Source of the DNA: Rosa chinensis
Lineage: Eukaryota > Streptophyta > Magnoliopsida > Rosales > Rosaceae
NCBI RefSeq assembly: GCF_002994745.2
Contig: NC_037092.1
Coordinates: 88,016,398 to 88,080,397, forward strand
DNA: 64,000 nucleotides
Direction: 5' to 3'
Within the stretch, counting starts at the first letter, position 1; every line of letters begins with the position of its first letter. The translations under genes were made by a program, and so were the position numbers. Below the pieces are notes generated by a model that worked only from the letters and a program-made list of their open reading frames with translations, was not told the origin of the DNA and searched no databases. Below, piece after piece: positions 46,641 to 56,500 of the stretch.

Positions 46641-48025
46641 TGATTCATTATGACGGTACAGATAAATAAGTCAAGGTATTAATGGAGCATGGACAACTTT
46701 GTCAATGGTGGAGATATGCTGATATAGAGCAGATCTTTTTGTCAAGGTTGGTGTGCTAAGCAGCTCACGTAACACTCCCCCTTAAGTTGGGGAATAGATG
46801 TCTCGCATACCCAACTTCTCTAGTGAGCTGTGGAACACTTTTTCAGAAACAGCTTTGGTCAGAATATCTGCAAGTTGATCTTCAGTAGGTACATGCAGCA
46901 TGTTAATGATTTCTGACTCTAACTTCTCCTTGATGAATATCGATCAACTTCAACATGTTTGGTTCTATCATGTTGAACTGAATTGTGTGCTATATAAATG
47001 GCTGCTTTATTGTCACAATACAAATTCATAGCATACTTGCATTTGAATCCCAAGTCCTTCATTAAATGACGAAGCCATAATTGTTCACATACTTCTTGAG
47101 CCATTCCTCTATACTTAGCTTCTGCACTGGATCTAGCAACCGCTTTTTGCTTCTTACTTCTCCATGTAACCAAGTTACCTCCCACAAAAGTAAAGTAACC
47201 TGAAGTAGACCTTCTATCAGTGATAGAACCAGCCTAATCTACATTTGTATATCCTATAATCTCGATGTGGTTATTCTTGAAAAACATGATCCCTTTACTT
47301 GGATTTGTCTTCAAATACCTTAGAATTCTGTGAACCGCTTCCATGTGATCTTCACTTGGTGCATGCATGAATTGACTTACAATGCTGACAGCATATGCAA
47401 TGGAAGATACCTCGCTGACCATAACCACTAAGTGGGAGACACGTGTCCCCTAAGCTAATTAAGCCTTCTACACGCGCTCGATCCCATCGGTGGCGCTGTG
47501 CTTCATGACGGGGATGGAGGTGGAGGAAGCAAGCATAGTACTGCTGCAAAGTAGGGTAGTACCTCGGAGGAGGATTTACCATTGCCGGAGACAAGGAAGG
47601 AGATATCTCGATCCACTGTGTAGACTTTGATTGAGAGGGTGGGTGCGGTGGTGGTGGCTGGAAACCGGCGATAAGGAGTGGAGAAAGGGTTGAAGATTAA
47701 GGAGGAGGAGGAATGAGGTTTGGGGATGGTCAGTTTGGTCGGGGTGAGCAACCGATAGGGAATGGAGAAGAGAGAAGGGGAACAGGAGAGGAAGAAGGAG
47801 AACAAAAAGAGAGGGGACCAAAAAAACACGTGTTGGACCCTAAGTGGTGTTGGTCAGGACGGGCTGCCCATGGCTGGTCAGCCAAGTATTGTCCATATGC
47901 AATATCAGGTCGGGTAGTAGAAGGGGAAGAAATATCTTTCACTGCTAATTCTAGAGTTGGCAGCTGATTTCCATTTTCAGGGATTTTAGAATCTGTTTCT
48001 GAAGTTGGTAACTAGTTGTTCCTTT
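46641..48025 (-). pseudogene. Copia element, 3' part: RNase H, polypurine tract, start of 3' LTR
   Basis: On the minus strand, 47428-47234 encodes the RT-to-RNase H connection ('VSQFMHAPSEDHMEAVHRIL', 'YLKTNPSKGI') and 47185-46919 encodes Copia RNase H ('KQKAVARSSAEAKYRGMA', 'CDNKAAIYIAHNSVQHDRTK'). After a frame change near 46940, 'EDQLADILTKAV' follows. Polypurine tract at 46775-46790 and LTR start (minus strand TGTTACGTGAGC) at 46774. The reverse transcriptase core is missing; an inverted-repeat element (47415-47857) sits where it should be. 47858-48025 is linker sequence up to the Tat insertion at 48030. Confidence 0.8.
47415..47857. mobile_element. Possible inverted-repeat (MITE-like) insertion in Copia
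   Basis: The left end CTGACCATAACCACTAAG and the right end read in reverse, CTGACCAACACCACTTAG, form an imperfect inverted repeat, and both continue to CACGTGT. The 440-bp interior is GC-richer than the Copia around it. On the minus strand it has an open frame (47829-47503) rich in Ser, Pro and Thr, like the start of an organelle-targeted protein. No target duplication was found at these ends. Confidence 0.35.
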
Positions 48026-48030
48026 CAGTA

Positions 48031-48540
48031 TGTTAATGCTCAAAAGTCTGGCGGTAGCCAAACCTTGGTCTAACGCTGGTCCGGCAGGCGGACCGCTACT
48101 CTGCCGCTCTGAGGATTACTGCTAGCTGCCAAACACAAGACAGGGCGTTAGAGGGAGACCGCGCTGGGCGGTCTTCAACTCTCCGATGCCTAAGTCAGTC
48201 AATGCATATAGGCAGCATAACAATAATGAGTAGTAAAATACGTAATTAATGAGGAGAGAGGAGAGGACCTTTTATAGGTGAGGAAGAGGATGATCTTCTC
48301 CTTGTTTTCGATGTGGGACTGATGTGCTTCAGTTCCCAGTTTCAGTAGCTTCTGATGCTAACTTGACACGGCGCGTGGTGGCGCGTCGGCGGTGCTTTGG
48401 GGTTGATCCGGGGCTCAAGCGATAACCCGGCTAGCTGTCTTTACGCCAGTCACTCATATGGTGGGCGTTGGTACCCCTGGCGGTACAATGAGCGTGGCTC
48501 ATTATAGCTAATTATGCTTGCAAATGCACATGTATGTACA
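48031..48540 (-). repeat. 3' LTR of the Tat-type element
   Basis: 510 bp, one visible difference from 59333-59842. Minus-strand TATA box TATAAAAGG at 48268-48276. Confidence 0.95.
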
Positions 48541-48560
48541 AGTCCCCCAAATCCCCAGTC
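48541..48560 (-). promoter_or_regulatory. Polypurine tract of the Tat-type element
   Basis: On the minus strand GACTGGGGATTTGGGGGACT immediately precedes the 3' LTR. Confidence 0.8.
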
Positions 48561-49079
48561 AAGGAGGGCAATCTTGGTTGGGGAGTTGATCGGCGGTTTG
48601 AAGCGTTTCTCCCGCTAGACTTTGCAGAAGCATAATTAGCGTCAGTGCGTCGTCAACCATGGATTTACTGAGCAAACGCTTTGTGCCCTTTCGGGTGGGC
48701 CCCTGCTAGGCCCCCCAGGGAGTCCCCCACTCCCCGGCTAAGATGGACCTCCGGATGGTCGCTATTATTGTTTGTTGAGGGGGAGCTGCACGGAGCAGAG
48801 GGTGTTGGGTTGCGAGCCCAATCTTAGCACCCAAGTGACGGGGGTCAACGTACCTGATCAGGGCTGTCGTAGACTGTTGACTAGTCCCCGTGTCCCGTAG
48901 GGACATTCTGACCGTAACTCCGCGTGGCGGCGTTGTCAGAGAGGCGTGGCCTCGGGATCCGCCGCTGGCGGAAGTCCCCCCGCTAGATGTAGCAGGAAGC
49001 AGCGTCAAGTAGACGTGCTTGGTGGTATTTTATTGAGCGGTATTGCGCTGAATAAAGTACGCAGCTTGTCAGATGAGAA
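48561..49079. other. Tat 3' non-coding region between the tandem array and the polypurine tract
   Basis: GC-rich sequence without a supported gene. The 100-codon minus-strand frame (49008-48706) has no recognised domain. Confidence 0.5.
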
Positions 49080-49680
49080 AGGGGGGGTCCGCTAGCGGTT
49101 TGCTGTGTAGCGGAGGACACCCCGTTTACCGAATGACGAGAGAAGTTCCGTTGGAGACTTCGATGGTGACAAGAGAAGTTCCGCTGGCGGGGTTTCGCTC
49201 AGTGGACTGTCACCTGGGAGATGACAAGTGAGAAAATCTGCTGGCGGGGTTTCGCTCAGCGGAGACTCCACTTGGAGGATGACAAGTGAAGATCCGCTGG
49301 CGGGGTTTCGCTCAGCAGAGACTCCGTCACTTGGAGAATGACACGTGAAGATCCGCTGGCGGGGTTTCGCTCAGCGGAGACTCCGTCACTTGGAGAATGA
49401 TACGTGAAGATCCGCTGGCGGGGTTTCGCTCAGCGGAGACCCCACTTGGAGGATGACAAGTGAAGATCCGCTGGCGGGGTTTCGCTGAGCGGAGACTCCG
49501 TCACTTGGAGAATGATAAGTGAAGATCCGCTGGCGGGGTTTCGCTCAGCGGAGACTCCGTCACTTGGAGAATGACAAGTGAAGATCCGCTGGCGGGGTTT
49601 CCCTCAGCGGAGACTCCGCTTGGAGGATGACAAGTGAAGATCCGCTGGCGGGGTTCGCTCGGCGGAGACTCCACTTGGTT
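49080..49680. repeat. 59-bp dyad-rich tandem array in the Tat 3' region
   Basis: About ten copies of a 58-59-bp unit centred on 'CCGCTGGCGGGGTTTCGCTC', the left ones more degenerate. Each unit contains two inverted repeats: CCGCTG(13 nt)CAGCGG and CACTTG(8 nt)CAAGTG. Tandem repeats in the 3' non-coding region are known for Tat/Ogre-lineage elements, where they can seed satellite DNA. Here the array also lies just upstream of the antisense gene's promoter. Confidence 0.9.
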
Positions 49681-49944
49681 GGGGGTTTTCTTCTCAAGTG
49701 GCTACTTCCCTTGGAAGCTAAAGGAGACGTCGGTTGACACGTGGCCAACTCCTAGAGGGTTAGCGTCTGGAGGCTTGTCTCCTAAGCCTAGCCGTCTTCT
49801 CGTCATTAATGCGAGTAATGATGGATTTCGTAACCGAGGCGACGCCTCGGTTAATCCGGGGAGTTAGTGAAGATGAGGGACACGTGTACGGTTGCTTCGT
49901 GATGTCGTTTTCCAGCGGACGGCTCAGGATTGCCTGATGTTGAC

Positions 49945-49952
49945 ATAAAAGG
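49945..49952 (+). promoter_or_regulatory. TATA-like promoter of the antisense gene (ATAAAAGG)
   Basis: ATAAAAGG on the plus strand, 260 bp after the tandem array and 484 bp before the antisense start codon. A similar ATAAAAAGG lies in the same place in the second element (near 63537 on the minus strand). Confidence 0.5.
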
Positions 49953-50119
49953 GAGGGAACTCAGCGAGTTTCGACACTTCTGGAAAATCTTCAAATCTGA
50001 GTCGCCTCCTTCGAGCCTTGTTCGTCTGTGAATTGCGAAGAAGATTCCGGGCTGTCGGACTCGAGAGGACGAAATATCTGTCAGTGAAGACGAGTTGCAC
50101 GCCACAGCTTCGACGTGAG

Positions 50120-50427
50120 GTTGGTATTTCGAATCCTTTTCCTGTTTCATTGAATCTGCAATGGTGGTTTCTGGGTTTTGCTACTTCTGTTAATGGTGTG
50201 ATGTTGCTTCTTTGGTGTTCTCTGAGGGTGTAGAGAGAGATTTGAGGGAGGTTATGGTGTTTGACAGAGAGTTGGGGTTTTGGGTTTTGCTAGATGGTCA
50301 AATCTGGGTTGAGTGTGCGTTTGTTCTTGTTTTGGTATTTTTCTGGGTAATTGTCCTTGATGTTTTTGCACTAAACGAATATAGGTAAAAGCTAGATCTT
50401 GTGTAAACTGACCGGTTTGGGTTTTAG
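50120..50427 (+). other. Probable 5'UTR intron of the antisense gene
   Basis: A donor at GAG/GTTGGTA (50120, or the GT at 50124) and an acceptor GGTTTTAG/GGTTTGGG just before the ATG. The same donor and acceptor sequences are kept in the second element (63352 and 63042, minus strand), although the DNA between has diverged. Confidence 0.5.
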
Positions 50428-50435
50428 GGTTTGGG

Positions 50436-53130
50436 ATGGCTAGCGTCGTAGAGATTTCGAGCAGTGAGGATTCCGGGTCTGACGTGTCATTCAGCGCGGC
50501 GGATAGGAATTTTATTGACTCGTTGCGTTCGTCTGCCCGTGCAGGAACCTCACTGCCAGAACCGCTAGACATCGAGCCGCTACAAACCATACCCTGGGAA
50601 ATAGTAATGGGTCGTGCTTCGCGCCCCGAGAGTTCTAGGGCCAGGGAGGCCGCCGCTGCTCAGAATAGGCGTGAGGAGCAGTTGGCAAGTAACAGCGCTG
50701 CCAGTGGCTCCGCTGACGGGGGAGATGCGACAGGGGAGGATACCGAATCGGCATGGGTTCTTCCGGATGGGATTCCTGTTGACGAGGCGGGAGGGCGGAT
50801 GACCGTTGCCAATGTCAACCGGATAAAGCGGATGTTTCGGTTGCCCGGCGCGGTTAAACTGCGTCCACCGACGGTGGATGAAAAGGCTTCAATTCTTCGC
50901 CCGGGGTTTGCTGCTGTGCATGAGGCAATATTCCGCCAGGGAGTGACACTACCGCTCGTGCCCAGTCTTCAGATCTTGGTGTGCGAGTTCGGCCTAGCCT
51001 TTGGGCAAGTCTGCCCCAACATGTGGCGATTGATGTTGGCGATGACTTCGCTGTGGCGGTTGTCCGGCTGTGAGGGACCAACCGTGGCGGAGGTGCTGCA
51101 TTTCTATGAGCTGACGTATGTGAAGCGTCAGGGCTGCGGAGGTCAAGTGAACCTAAGTCGCCGCCAGGGAGCCCCCAAGTTGATAGAGAACCTGAGGGAT
51201 TCTATGTCGTATTGGCGGGACACCTTTTGTGTTGCCACGACGGGGTGGGAATATCAGGCGGAATCCAATGACGGGGAACCGGCGTTTAGGATTAAGTCAG
51301 AGTTCCAACCTATCCGAGGTGGTTTGTCGGTCTCCGCTGAATATTGCTGGCGGTTTATGTTGTGCCTAGTCTTGAATCTTGCTAACGTTTACCCTTGTTT
51401 TTCAGTGGGCTTGCGCTACAACCTGACTCGTGAAGAAGAGTGTCGTGTGGCGCGCATTCAAGGTTGCTGGCAGAATCGCAATTTGCTGGACTTTCGCCTA
51501 CTTACCGGTTGGGAGCTGTTGGTCGATCAACGATTGACCCGCGCCGTTGGTAAGAAATCTTCGCTACCTTGTACACTTAGTTAATTTGGCCCTGTGGTTG
51601 ACTGAGTTGCTTTCTGTTTGTTTAGAGACGCCGCCAGGTAACGCTAGGAGCCGTGACGCCTTTGCCAAAGCCATGGACCGCGCGGAGATTGACAACTTTT
51701 TGGAGGCCATGTATGCCTCAGGGGATGCGGCTCAAAAGACAGTGATAGACCCGGTGACGCTGGCGGTGAGCCCATCCGAGGTTCCGGTGGTGCTGCCAAT
51801 GCCGCTGCACTCCCACCTTGGCGCCGACGGCCTACCCGTTGCTCAGACGGGTGCCAATGTGGGGGGTGGAAAGGAGGGGTCTAGCGCTGCGCCGCAGACA
51901 GAGAGAGTGCCCAACGTGCGACGTGGGCCACAGAAGGTGGTGCGGCAGGCGGGGGCTGCCGCCACGGTGGGTCAACAGCAACGGGGGCCACGGCCTGCGG
52001 CCGCTGGACAGACGCGGTTGTTGCGGAAGCGTCGGCAGAATGGCTCCGACGAGGAGGATGATGATGATGCTGAGGTTATCGGGGTCCGCCAGCGAAAGAA
52101 GGCCCGCCAAGCTCCGTTGAAGGCGCCAGTGGCCGCTGCAGAAGAGGCGCCTGCGAGTGACCTGGACTCGTTTGCCGCCTATGCCGAGTTCATGACTGAC
52201 AATGAACGGGGATTTCTCTACCACCTCTGCGAGATACTGGGGTTTGGTGGTCTGGCGGGGATTTCCCGCCCAACGGCGATTGACGGGTCACCCTTCAGTT
52301 CAGCTTTTGGTCACCTTTCGGCTGGGCTGCATGAGATGTTCATGGCGGCGCAGAAGCAGCCCGGGGTTGAGCGGCAGCTCAGGGACGAGATCAGCGGTCT
52401 CGAGAGGGAGCTGGGGGACGCCAAGGACAGGCTGGCGGATGTGGAGCGGCGCCTGACGAAGGCGGATTGCGACGCCGCGGATGCTCGCGGCAAGTTGGAA
52501 GTGGCAATCCGGCGGGACGTGGAACGGAACAACCACATCTCCAGGATGGAACAATACATGTCTCTGCTGCAGGAGCGGGTGGCCGCTAAGGAGAAAAAAA
52601 TTGATATCCTGCAGCGGGAGTCTGCCGCCAAGCAAGCAGCGGTGACGAAACTGGAGGCTGAGGTAGCTCGCCTGCGGGACGAAGGGACCCGTGTCGCTGC
52701 CGCCGCTGTGGAGAAATTCAAACAGTCGGCGGAGTACAAAAAGGCGATGACTGAATCGGCGAAGGCCGGCGCCCTAGCCAACTTGGAGATGCTGAAGCAG
52801 AGGGGCGCCATTGACTTTGCGAAGGCGTCCCAGCCACCTGTTCTGCCAGTCCAAAATGCTCCGCCGGTGCAAGCTGCGGTTCCTGTCCAGCCTGAAGGTG
52901 TTCGCTCGGGAAGCGGGGAAAGTGGTGCACAGCCCGCGGATGGTTCTCAGCAGACTCCTCTGCCTACCCAGTCGGAGGTGTCCCGTGCCGGTTTCCTGGC
53001 GGCACACACTCGTCCGGATGGCACCATAGAGACTCCAAGTCCTACCGCCAGAGGGTTTGACCAGACAAGCCGCGCACAACCACAGCCGCCTGCGGAAGGT
53101 GGAGATCTTGAAGCCAACCCGAAGAGCTGA
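50436..53130 (+). CDS. Antisense spliced gene: 'putative gypsy type transposon' protein with coiled coil
   Basis: Lies opposite to gag-pol. Exons 50436-51318, 51406-51549 and 51626-53130 (883 + 144 + 1505 nt) join into 844 codons, 843 aa plus stop; introns of 87 and 76 nt have GT-AG ends. The N-terminus is acidic and Ser-rich ('VEISSSEDSGSDVSFSAAD'). A globular domain at about residues 125-330 reads 'VKLRPPTVDEKASI', 'VHEAIFRQGVTLPLVP', 'CPNMWRLMLAM', 'LLTGWELLVDQ', the pattern of the Pfam family 'Putative gypsy type transposon' (PF04195, from memory). Then come an acidic/basic linker with a nuclear-signal-like 'RQRKKAR' and a coiled coil of about 150 residues ending 'FKQSAEYKKAMTESAKAGAL'. 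Function unknown; nuclear or particle-associated action is inferred. It is convergent with gag-pol, the stops 440 bp apart. Confidence 0.82.
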
Positions 53131-53570
53131 GCTCCTACATGTGTTGTTTTTTTTTATTTTTTTGTTTTTTTGTTGTTGGCTGAGTTTCGACATTTTGAAG
53201 TAATGAACAACTTTGGGTGGGGAGTCTCAGCCCTAAAATGAAATTTCAAAGTTTGATGTTTGTCATGATATGTTTGTACCGCTAGAGTTTTGACTTAGAG
53301 ATTTTTCTTTTGCCAAGCAATGAAACATTAAAGGAATTAAAATTGGTCCAAGTGCACAACGTAGCGGACGTGGTCCGCTGACGATTCCTGGCGTTGCCAG
53401 TTGCCCTCAGTGCTAGACTTGGTAACAATGGTTTGAATAATTCCTCGTTTCATTGATAGCTGACTGATCAGCGTTTACAAAAGAGGGGTAGTACCCGTTG
53501 GGTAGCTTCCCTTAGCTAAATATTGAACAAAAATTTTGCTAAGTCAAGATGCCTTTGGGTAGCGGCATGA
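53131..53570. other. Shared 3' region between the convergent Tat genes
   Basis: 440 bp between the antisense gene's stop and the gag-pol stop, with poly-T at 53147-53172. No further gene. Transcripts of the two genes probably overlap here, which would give complementary RNA. Confidence 0.6.
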
Positions 53571-56500
53571 CTATTTGTAATAATACCGAAGGTGTTCGGT
53601 ATTCCAAGGGTGGGTCGTTGTGACGCCATCCTTGTCCATTAAGTAGAAGGTGCCTGGGCTAACGACTTCCACAATTTTGTATGGACCTTCCCAAGTTGGG
53701 CGAAGCTTTGTTGGCGGTGGAATGACTTCCTTCATTACCCAGTCCCCCAGTTGGAGGTTCCGGGCTTTGACTCTGGCGTTGTAGAAACGCGATACCCGCT
53801 GCTTGTTTTGCAGGTTGCATAAGTGGGCCTTGTGTCGCTTTTCCTCCAGGAGGTCCTTGTCCAGGTTGATGCCGTCAGTGTTGGTTTCTGGGCGGTAGCC
53901 CTCGACTCTGGCGGTAGGTTGAGTAACCTCAATAGGCAGGACAGCCTCCGTTCCGAACATCATGCAAAAAGGAGTTTCACCAATTGCGGAAGTTGGGGTT
54001 GTTCTGATGGCCCATAGAACTTCCGGGAGTTTCTCCGCCCATAGACCCTTTGCTTTGTCGAGTTTTTTCTTCAGCAGCTTTTTGATTATCTTGTTTGCTG
54101 CTTCGACCTGACCGTTGGTCTGGGGGTGGGCGACAGATGCAAAACTCATCTTGGTACCCAAGTTGGCGGTGAAAGAGATGAGCTCCTTGTTGTTGAACTG
54201 TGTGCCGTTGTCTGTGATTATTGTGTGTGGGACACCGTAACGGCAGTAGATGTTCTTCCAGAGGAAGTGAATTACCTTGGCGGTAGTTATTGCCGTTAGT
54301 GGCTCCGCCTCTATCCACTTGCTGTTGTAGTCGATAGCAACTATGATGTACTTGAACTGGCCCTTGGCGGTTCGAAATTTTCCCATCAGATCCAGGCCCC
54401 AAGTTGAGTGAATCCATGGAGCGATGATGACCGATAGTGGTTTCGCCGGTGCATGTGGGAGATCAGCAAATTGTTGGCATTTGTGGCATGATCTCGACAT
54501 CTGGCGGGCATCATCGCCGAGAGTAGGCCAAAAATAGCCTTGCCGCATTGTGCGATTGGCTAAGGATCTGGCGCCTGAGTGGTTTCCGCATTCTCCGCTA
54601 TGAATTGCCGCCAGAACAACCTTTCCCTCCTCTGGGGTTAGGCAGCGGAGGTTGGGATGGGTGAATCCCTGGCGGTACAGCTTGCCGTTCTGGATGTTGT
54701 AGCGGGTTGCCCTCCGCTTGAGTTGTCGCGCCTTAACTTTGTCTTCCGGCAATGTGCCGTTGCGCTTGTACTCAATGACTTCGTCCATCCAGCTGGTATT
54801 GACCTCAATGTTGAAGATCTCCGCCAGGGTTTTTGTGATACTTGGCTTGTCAAGACACTCCACTCTTGTGTCCGCCGGACTCTGATGTGGCTGGGCGGTT
54901 GCCAGTCTTGCCAGTGAATCAGCCTTGGCGTTCTTTTCCCTAGGGATTTGTGTGATGTTATGAAATTTGAATTTCTTGAGGAGTGTCTTAACGTACCCCA
55001 AGTATGCCGCTAACTGTTGGTCCTTGGCCTGGAAGCTGCTATTGACCTGGTTAACGACCAACTGGGAATCACTGAAGATGTTGACACTGTCAGCCCCTGA
55101 ATCGATGGCGAGGAGTAAGCCGGCAATGAGTGCTTCGTACTCCGCCATATTGTTGGAGGCCTTGAAGTTGAATTTCAATGCGTATTCCACGTTCAGCCCC
55201 CCTGGTCCTGTCAGGATGACTCCGGCGCCGCTGGCCTTGGCGCTGGCGGAGACGTCCACATGCAGGTTCCAATCTGACTGTAGGGGAGCTAGCTCCTCAG
55301 CGGTTACCATTTCCGTCCCGGGCTCAGCCTCCGTGCCGGGATTGGGCTGACGCTCGGTGAGATCAGCGATGAAGTCCGCTACCGCCTGGCCCTTTATGGC
55401 GGTTCTTGGCTTGTAATCTATGTCAAATTCACTGAGCTCGATGGCCCACTTGCTGAGGCGCCCTGAATGTTCAGGGTTCTGCATCACCTGTCTCAGCGGT
55501 TGATTAGTTAGCACATGGATTGTGTGTGCTTGAAAATATTGGCGGAGGCGCCTGGCGGCAACGATGAGTGCGAGAGCTAGCTGCTCCAAGGGTGGGTATC
55601 TTGTTTCTGCCCCGTTCATGCCTCTGCCGGCGTAGAAAACTGGGAGCTCGTCCTGTCCCTCCCGCCGGACAATGGCGCAACTCACCGCTGATATCGATAC
55701 CGCTAGGTATATGAACAGTGTCTCTCCTTGCACAGGGATAGAGAGTAGTGGGACTGCCGCTAGGTAATCCTTCAAGCCCTGAAACGCCGTCTGACATTCT
55801 GGGTTCCAGTTGATGACTTTCTTGTGAGTCGTTTTGAGGAGTTTGAAAAATGGGGCACACCTGTCAGTGAGCCTGGAGATGAATCGAGAAAGGGCGGTTA
55901 ACTTGCCTTGGAGGCACTGGACATGTACCTTATACTCAGGGTCCGCCAGGTCGAGTATGGCCTGTACCTTGTCCGGGTTAGCCTCGATTCCTCGTTCACT
56001 GACGATATAACCCAGAAATTTGCTGGAGGTGACGCCAAAGAAGCATTTTTCTGGGTTGAGGCGCATGCCATAGGCCAGGAGGATGGTAACTATGATCTTG
56101 AGGTTTGCCACATGTCCGCTGGCCTTTATACTCTTGACCAACATGTCGTCCACGTAGACTTCGATTATCTTGCCCAAATGTTCAGCGAACATAGCATTCA
56201 TCAGCCGCTGATAAGTTGCACCGGCGTTCTTCAGACCGAAAGGCATAACATTGTAGCAGTACAGGCCTTTGTCGGTGGTGAAGGTGGTACACTCCTGATC
56301 GCTGGGATGCATCTTGATCTGATTGTAGCTGGAGAAAGCGTCCATCATGCTGAGGAGTTCATGCCCGGCTGTTGCGTCAACCAGCTGATCAATGCGTGGT
56401 AGAGGGAAACTGTCCTTTGGGCACGCCTTGTTGAGATTTTTGAAGTCGACACACATCCGCCACTTACCGCTAGGCTTCTTGACCATGACCAGGTTGGAGA

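Noticed and set aside
49080..49680. CRISPR-like regular repeats
   Set aside because: The repeats are head-to-tail without unique spacers, in a plant retrotransposon. A simple tandem array.
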